From Chlorobiota bacterium (GTDB taxonomy: Bacteria; Bacteroidota; Ignavibacteria; Kapaibacteriales; NICIL-2), in the NCBI GenBank assembly GCA_003695605.1, contig RFIK01000023.1:1-9712 (forward strand): a stretch of DNA of 9,712 nucleotides. Reading direction: 5' to 3'. The notes beneath the pieces are model-generated. The model made no database searches, was not told the DNA's origin, and worked only from the letters and a program-made list of their open reading frames with translations. Numbering within the stretch: the stretch's first letter is position 1; each line of letters starts with the position of its first letter. The position numbers and the translations under genes are program-made. Below, in pieces: positions 7,413-9,712 of this stretch.

Positions 7413-9481
7413 ATCGTCACACCATGTGTTCGGAGAAGTTCGAAAAATTCGCGTTCGCTCAAGATGGGAACGCCAAGCTGCTGTGCCTTTGTAAACTTCG
7501 AACCCGGCGAGCGACCGACAACAACGTAAGACGTTGCTCTGCTGACACTCGAGGTCGCTCGTCCGCCGAGTGACTCGACAAGTTCTTCTGCCTGCGTTCG
7601 TGTCATCGAATCAAGTTCACCGGTGAAAACGAACGTCTTCCCTGCAAGTGGCTGGTGAGATTGCTTGGATTGCCGCTGTGCGGAGAAGGCAAGTCCGGCT
7701 TTCTTGAGTCGAGTGATGATGTGCCGTTCCTCAGGGTCGTTGCAAAACGTACAGATCGAATCGGCGATTCGCGGGCCGATTTCCGGGATTGCTTGAAGCT
7801 CGTCCATCGTTGCGCGGCAGATTGCATCGAGGGAGCCAAAATGTTCAGCGAGCAGTTTTGCAGTAACCTCGCCGATGTGCCGAATGCCGAGCGCATAGAG
7901 GACACGGTGGAACGGCTGTGCTTTGCTGGCCTCGATTGCTGCAAGTAAATTCTCGACCCGCTTTGTTCCCCAGCCAGGGCGTCCGACGAGCTGGTCGCGC
8001 TTGCTGGCAAGGTCGTAGATGTCCGCAATCGTTTCGAGGAAACCAGCTTCGACAAGTTCAGCAACGACCTTTTCCCCCAAGCCTTCGATATCCATTGCAT
8101 CGCGTGAGGCAAAGTGTTCGATCCGACGGCGAATCTGCCAGGGACAGGCTGGTGATTCGCAGTAGTAGTTCACCTCGCCAGGTGGGCGGTGGAGCCTGCT
8201 CCGATGCGGACACGGACAGCGGGTTGGCATTCGCCATGGCGTGGAATCAGCAGGACGAGCGTCCAGGTCAACGCCGACAATTTTGGGGATGACCTCGCCA
8301 CCTTTTTCAACGTACACAGTGTCCCCAATGCGGACATCGAGCTGTTCGATGAATGCTGCATTGTGCAGTGTCGCCCGCGACACCGTCGAGCCAGCTAAAA
8401 ACACTGGCTCCAATTCGGCAACAGGAGTGACAACCCCAGTACGGCCTACTTGGAGAACGATGTCCTTGAGGAGGGTGCGCGCCTGTTCGGCTTCGTACTT
8501 GTAAGCAATTGCCCATCGCGGCGACCGTGCAACCGTTCCGAGACGACGCTGCTGCTCGAGATCATCGAGCTTGACGACGATGCCGTCAATATCGAAGGGA
8601 AGCTCGCGCCGGCGTGTTTCCCATTGGTCAATGAAAGCAAAAACGTCATTGAGTGTTGCGCACAGACGCCAGTGCGGACTTATCGGGAATCCCATCGCAC
8701 GGAGAAGCTCCAGATTGCTACTTTGGCGGTGAAGGCGGACCTGGTCGCTATCGAGGTAGTAGCACACTAGTTGCAAGGGACGCTGTGCAACCTGTCGCGG
8801 ATCGAGCAGCTTGAGCGTACCAGCAGTAAGGTTGCGAGGATTAGCAAATGGTTTTTCACCTTCGGCGATACGTTGACGGTTCAGCTGCTCGAAATCACGG
8901 CGGAGCATGTACACCTCCCCGCGGACCTCGAAGTTGCTCAGGATGACGTTCTCCACCGTTACAGGCTGCGCCACAAGTGGCAGCGAACGAATCGTCCGAA
9001 GATTTGCAGTAATGTCATCGCCAACCAAACCATCGCCGCGTGTGGCGCCGAGCACGAAGCGACCCTCCTCGTAGCGAAGCGAAACAGCGACACCATCGAA
9101 CTTGAGTTCGCAGCAGTACTGGTACGTCTCGTGCCCGAGTGCCTGCCGAATGCGCCGATCGAAATCGAGCACTTCCTGACGCGTGTAGGTATTCGCTAGC
9201 GAGAGCATCGGCGTTCGATGCTGAACATGCGCGAATTCTTCGAGAGGCTGGCCACCGACACGCTGAGTAGGCGAGTCTGGTGTGACCAGATCGGGATACC
9301 GCTGCTCAAGCTCGACAAGCTCGGCGAAAAGCCGATCGTAGTCACGGTCGGAAATGAGTGGCTGCGCTTGGACGTAGTAAGCGTAATCGTACTTCCGAAT
9401 CAGCGCGCGAAGCTCCTCGATACGTTGGCGTGCACGGCGTTTATCATCTGAGTCGGTGTGCTGAAACAGGTGTTCTTGCAT
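7409..9481 (-). CDS. ligA: NAD+-dependent DNA ligase LigA
   Basis: A 690-residue bacterial replicative DNA ligase that seals nicks using NAD+ via a lysyl-AMP intermediate. Domains: Ia NAD-binding helices (about 14-65, with YDYAYYV and SDRDYDRLF), then the adenylation domain with catalytic Lys127 in K-F-D-G (127-130), ATRGDG (146-151), EVRGEVYM (185-192), DGIVVKL (299-305) and WAIAYKYEAE (323-332). After these come an OB fold (LQVGRTGVVTPVAEL, 343-357), a four-Cys zinc module (C422, C424, C441, C446), helix-hairpin-helix repeats (about 460-575), and a C-terminal BRCT domain (about 611-685). Length is normal. I start at ATG 9481, preceded by a GAAGG (9488-9484) only 2 bases away; a TTG at 9502 would add 7 unremarkable residues. 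The first zinc pair is C-x-C rather than the usual C-x2-C. Its stop overlaps the amidohydrolase start (ATGA). Presumably essential. Confidence 0.97.
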   Translation of the reverse strand: MQEHLFQHTDSDDKRRARQRIEELRALIRKYDYAYYVQAQPLISDRDYDRLFAELVELEQRYPDLVTPDSPTQRVGGQPLEEFAHVQHRTPMLSLANTYTRQEVLDFDRRIRQALGHETYQYCCELKFDGVAVSLRYEEGRFVLGATRGDGLVGDDITANLRTIRSLPLVAQPVTVENVILSNFEVRGEVYMLRRDFEQLNRQRIAEGEKPFANPRNLTAGTLKLLDPRQVAQRPLQLVCYYLDSDQVRLHRQSSNLELLRAMGFPISPHWRLCATLNDVFAFIDQWETRRRELPFDIDGIVVKLDDLEQQRRLGTVARSPRWAIAYKYEAEQARTLLKDIVLQVGRTGVVTPVAELEPVFLAGSTVSRATLHNAAFIEQLDVRIGDTVYVEKGGEVIPKIVGVDLDARPADSTPWRMPTRCPCPHRSRLHRPPGEVNYYCESPACPWQIRRRIEHFASRDAMDIEGLGEKVVAELVEAGFLETIADIYDLASKRDQLVGRPGWGTKRVENLLAAIEASKAQPFHRVLYALGIRHIGEVTAKLLAEHFGSLDAICRATMDELQAIPEIGPRIADSICTFCNDPEERHIITRLKKAGLAFSAQRQSKQSHQPLAGKTFVFTGELDSMTRTQAEELVESLGGRATSSVSRATSYVVVGRSPGSKFTKAQQLGVPILSEREFFELLRTHGVTI

Positions 9482-9568
9482 TGCCTTCGATGACAAGTTC
9501 AATGCTTCGAATTTACGCGTGGTGTATCGCTACTTTTGTGACGGTATCCACGACGCAGTGCCCCTCCA
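9482..9568. promoter_or_regulatory. Divergent intergenic region between ligA and the GAF-domain gene
   Basis: These 87 bases separate two divergent starts and so must hold, or lie close to, the promoters for both directions unless one lies inside a coding sequence. On the minus strand, GAAGG lies just before the ligA ATG and a TAAATTCG (9516-9509) is one base off the TAnnTTTG box. On the plus strand TACTTTTG is present (entered separately). No clear operator palindrome is visible. The role rests on position; individual boxes are tentative. Confidence 0.5.
9531..9538 (+). promoter_or_regulatory. TAnnTTTG-like -7 box upstream of the GAF-domain gene
   Basis: TACTTTTG matches the Bacteroidota -7 consensus TAnnTTTG at all fixed positions and sits 30 bases before the ATG at 9569, a sensible leader length. 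The expected -33 TTTG is not found at 19-21 bases upstream; the nearest T-rich piece is TTTA at 9512-9515, which is too close. An 8-base match with six fixed bases can occur by chance, so this is a weak call. Confidence 0.25.
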
Positions 9569-9712
9569 ATGCACGAAGCAGCGCTCATCGTTGATAGCGC
9601 AGACCTCTCGTCCCAGGAGCGCTACCGTGCTGTGCTCGCAGCAGCCAGTGTACTTGTACCACCAGGTACAGAACGCATTGCCGCGATGGCGAACATCGCG
9701 AGTCTGCTCTAC
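9569..9712 (+). CDS. GAF-domain protein, free methionine-(R)-sulfoxide reductase type, cut by the right edge
   Basis: Forty-eight codons are visible from ATG 9569 to the window end with no stop. They begin MHEAALIVDSADLSSQERY and continue to ERIAAMANIASLLY. The pattern (short N-terminal strand, an S-x-x-E-R-Y helix, then an R-I-A-A-M-A-N-I-A-S-L-L-Y helix) is the usual start of the small GAF protein YebR/MsrC. That enzyme reduces free methionine-(R)-sulfoxide in the cytosol using Cys residues that would lie further downstream, outside the window. In the family this helix normally reads like D-W-I-A-N-L-A-N-I-A-A-L-L; here E-R-I-A replaces D-W-I-A. The gene is divergent from ligA with an 87-bp spacer and no evident Shine-Dalgarno. 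Family assignment is fairly good; catalytic competence cannot be judged without the Cys residues. Confidence 0.8.
   Translation, partial: MHEAALIVDSADLSSQERYRAVLAAASVLVPPGTERIAAMANIASLLY

Noticed and set aside
9482..9502. TTG at 9502 as the LigA start
   Set aside because: It adds only seven residues (before MQEHLF). The ATG at 9481 has a purine-rich GAAGG upstream and gives a normal LigA N-terminus.

Overview
This window looks like one strand-coherent gene run from a bacterial chromosome. Six genes on the minus strand, plus the start of a seventh, are read from about 9.5 kb down to base 1. The first codons of a divergent plus-strand gene lie at the right edge. Transcription order on the minus strand is ligA (DNA ligase), a large exported two-domain amidohydrolase, crtB, crtI, an alpha/beta-hydrolase-fold protein, a membrane GT2 glycosyltransferase, and an FAD/NAD(P)-binding protein that leaves the window after 11 codons. 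Coding density is close to 100%. No rRNA, tRNA, CRISPR, IS element or long repeat was seen. The two gaps between genes are 56 bp and 87 bp.

The left half (1-4338) is a carotenoid cluster. CrtB condenses isoprenoid diphosphates head to head to phytoene (or diapophytoene), and CrtI desaturates it to a coloured polyene. The GT2 enzyme carries the motifs of the CrtQ/CruC carotenoid glycosyltransferases. The alpha/beta-hydrolase-like protein and the left-edge FAD enzyme are candidate tailoring enzymes. By analogy with staphyloxanthin (synthase, desaturase, oxidase, glycosyltransferase, acyltransferase), I infer a glycosylated and possibly acylated membrane carotenoid. No lycopene cyclase is visible here. 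The junctions are tight: ATGA overlaps at crtB/crtI and hydrolase/glycosyltransferase, a 17-bp overlap at crtI/hydrolase, and a TGATG overlap at glycosyltransferase/FAD gene. This implies co-transcription and translational coupling.

The right half holds ligA and an amidohydrolase joined by another ATGA overlap. Only 56 bp, with no convincing promoter or terminator, separates the amidohydrolase from crtB, so all seven genes may share one transcript. The right-edge plus-strand gene is the N-terminus of a GAF-domain protein of the free methionine-(R)-sulfoxide reductase type.

Organism: a moderately GC-rich, carotenoid-making bacterium. Tandem exported amidohydrolases of this kind, weak or absent Shine-Dalgarno sequences and a TAnnTTTG-like box in the divergent spacer suggest the Bacteroidota/Chlorobiota side of the tree (for example Kapabacteria or Ignavibacteria relatives). 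This is inference from style, not a placement.

The observation most worth checking is the alpha/beta-hydrolase-like protein. It has Cys at the nucleophile position (G-S-C-S-G) and lacks Asp at the usual acid position. That makes it a candidate acyltransferase for the carotenoid glycoside rather than an ordinary esterase.
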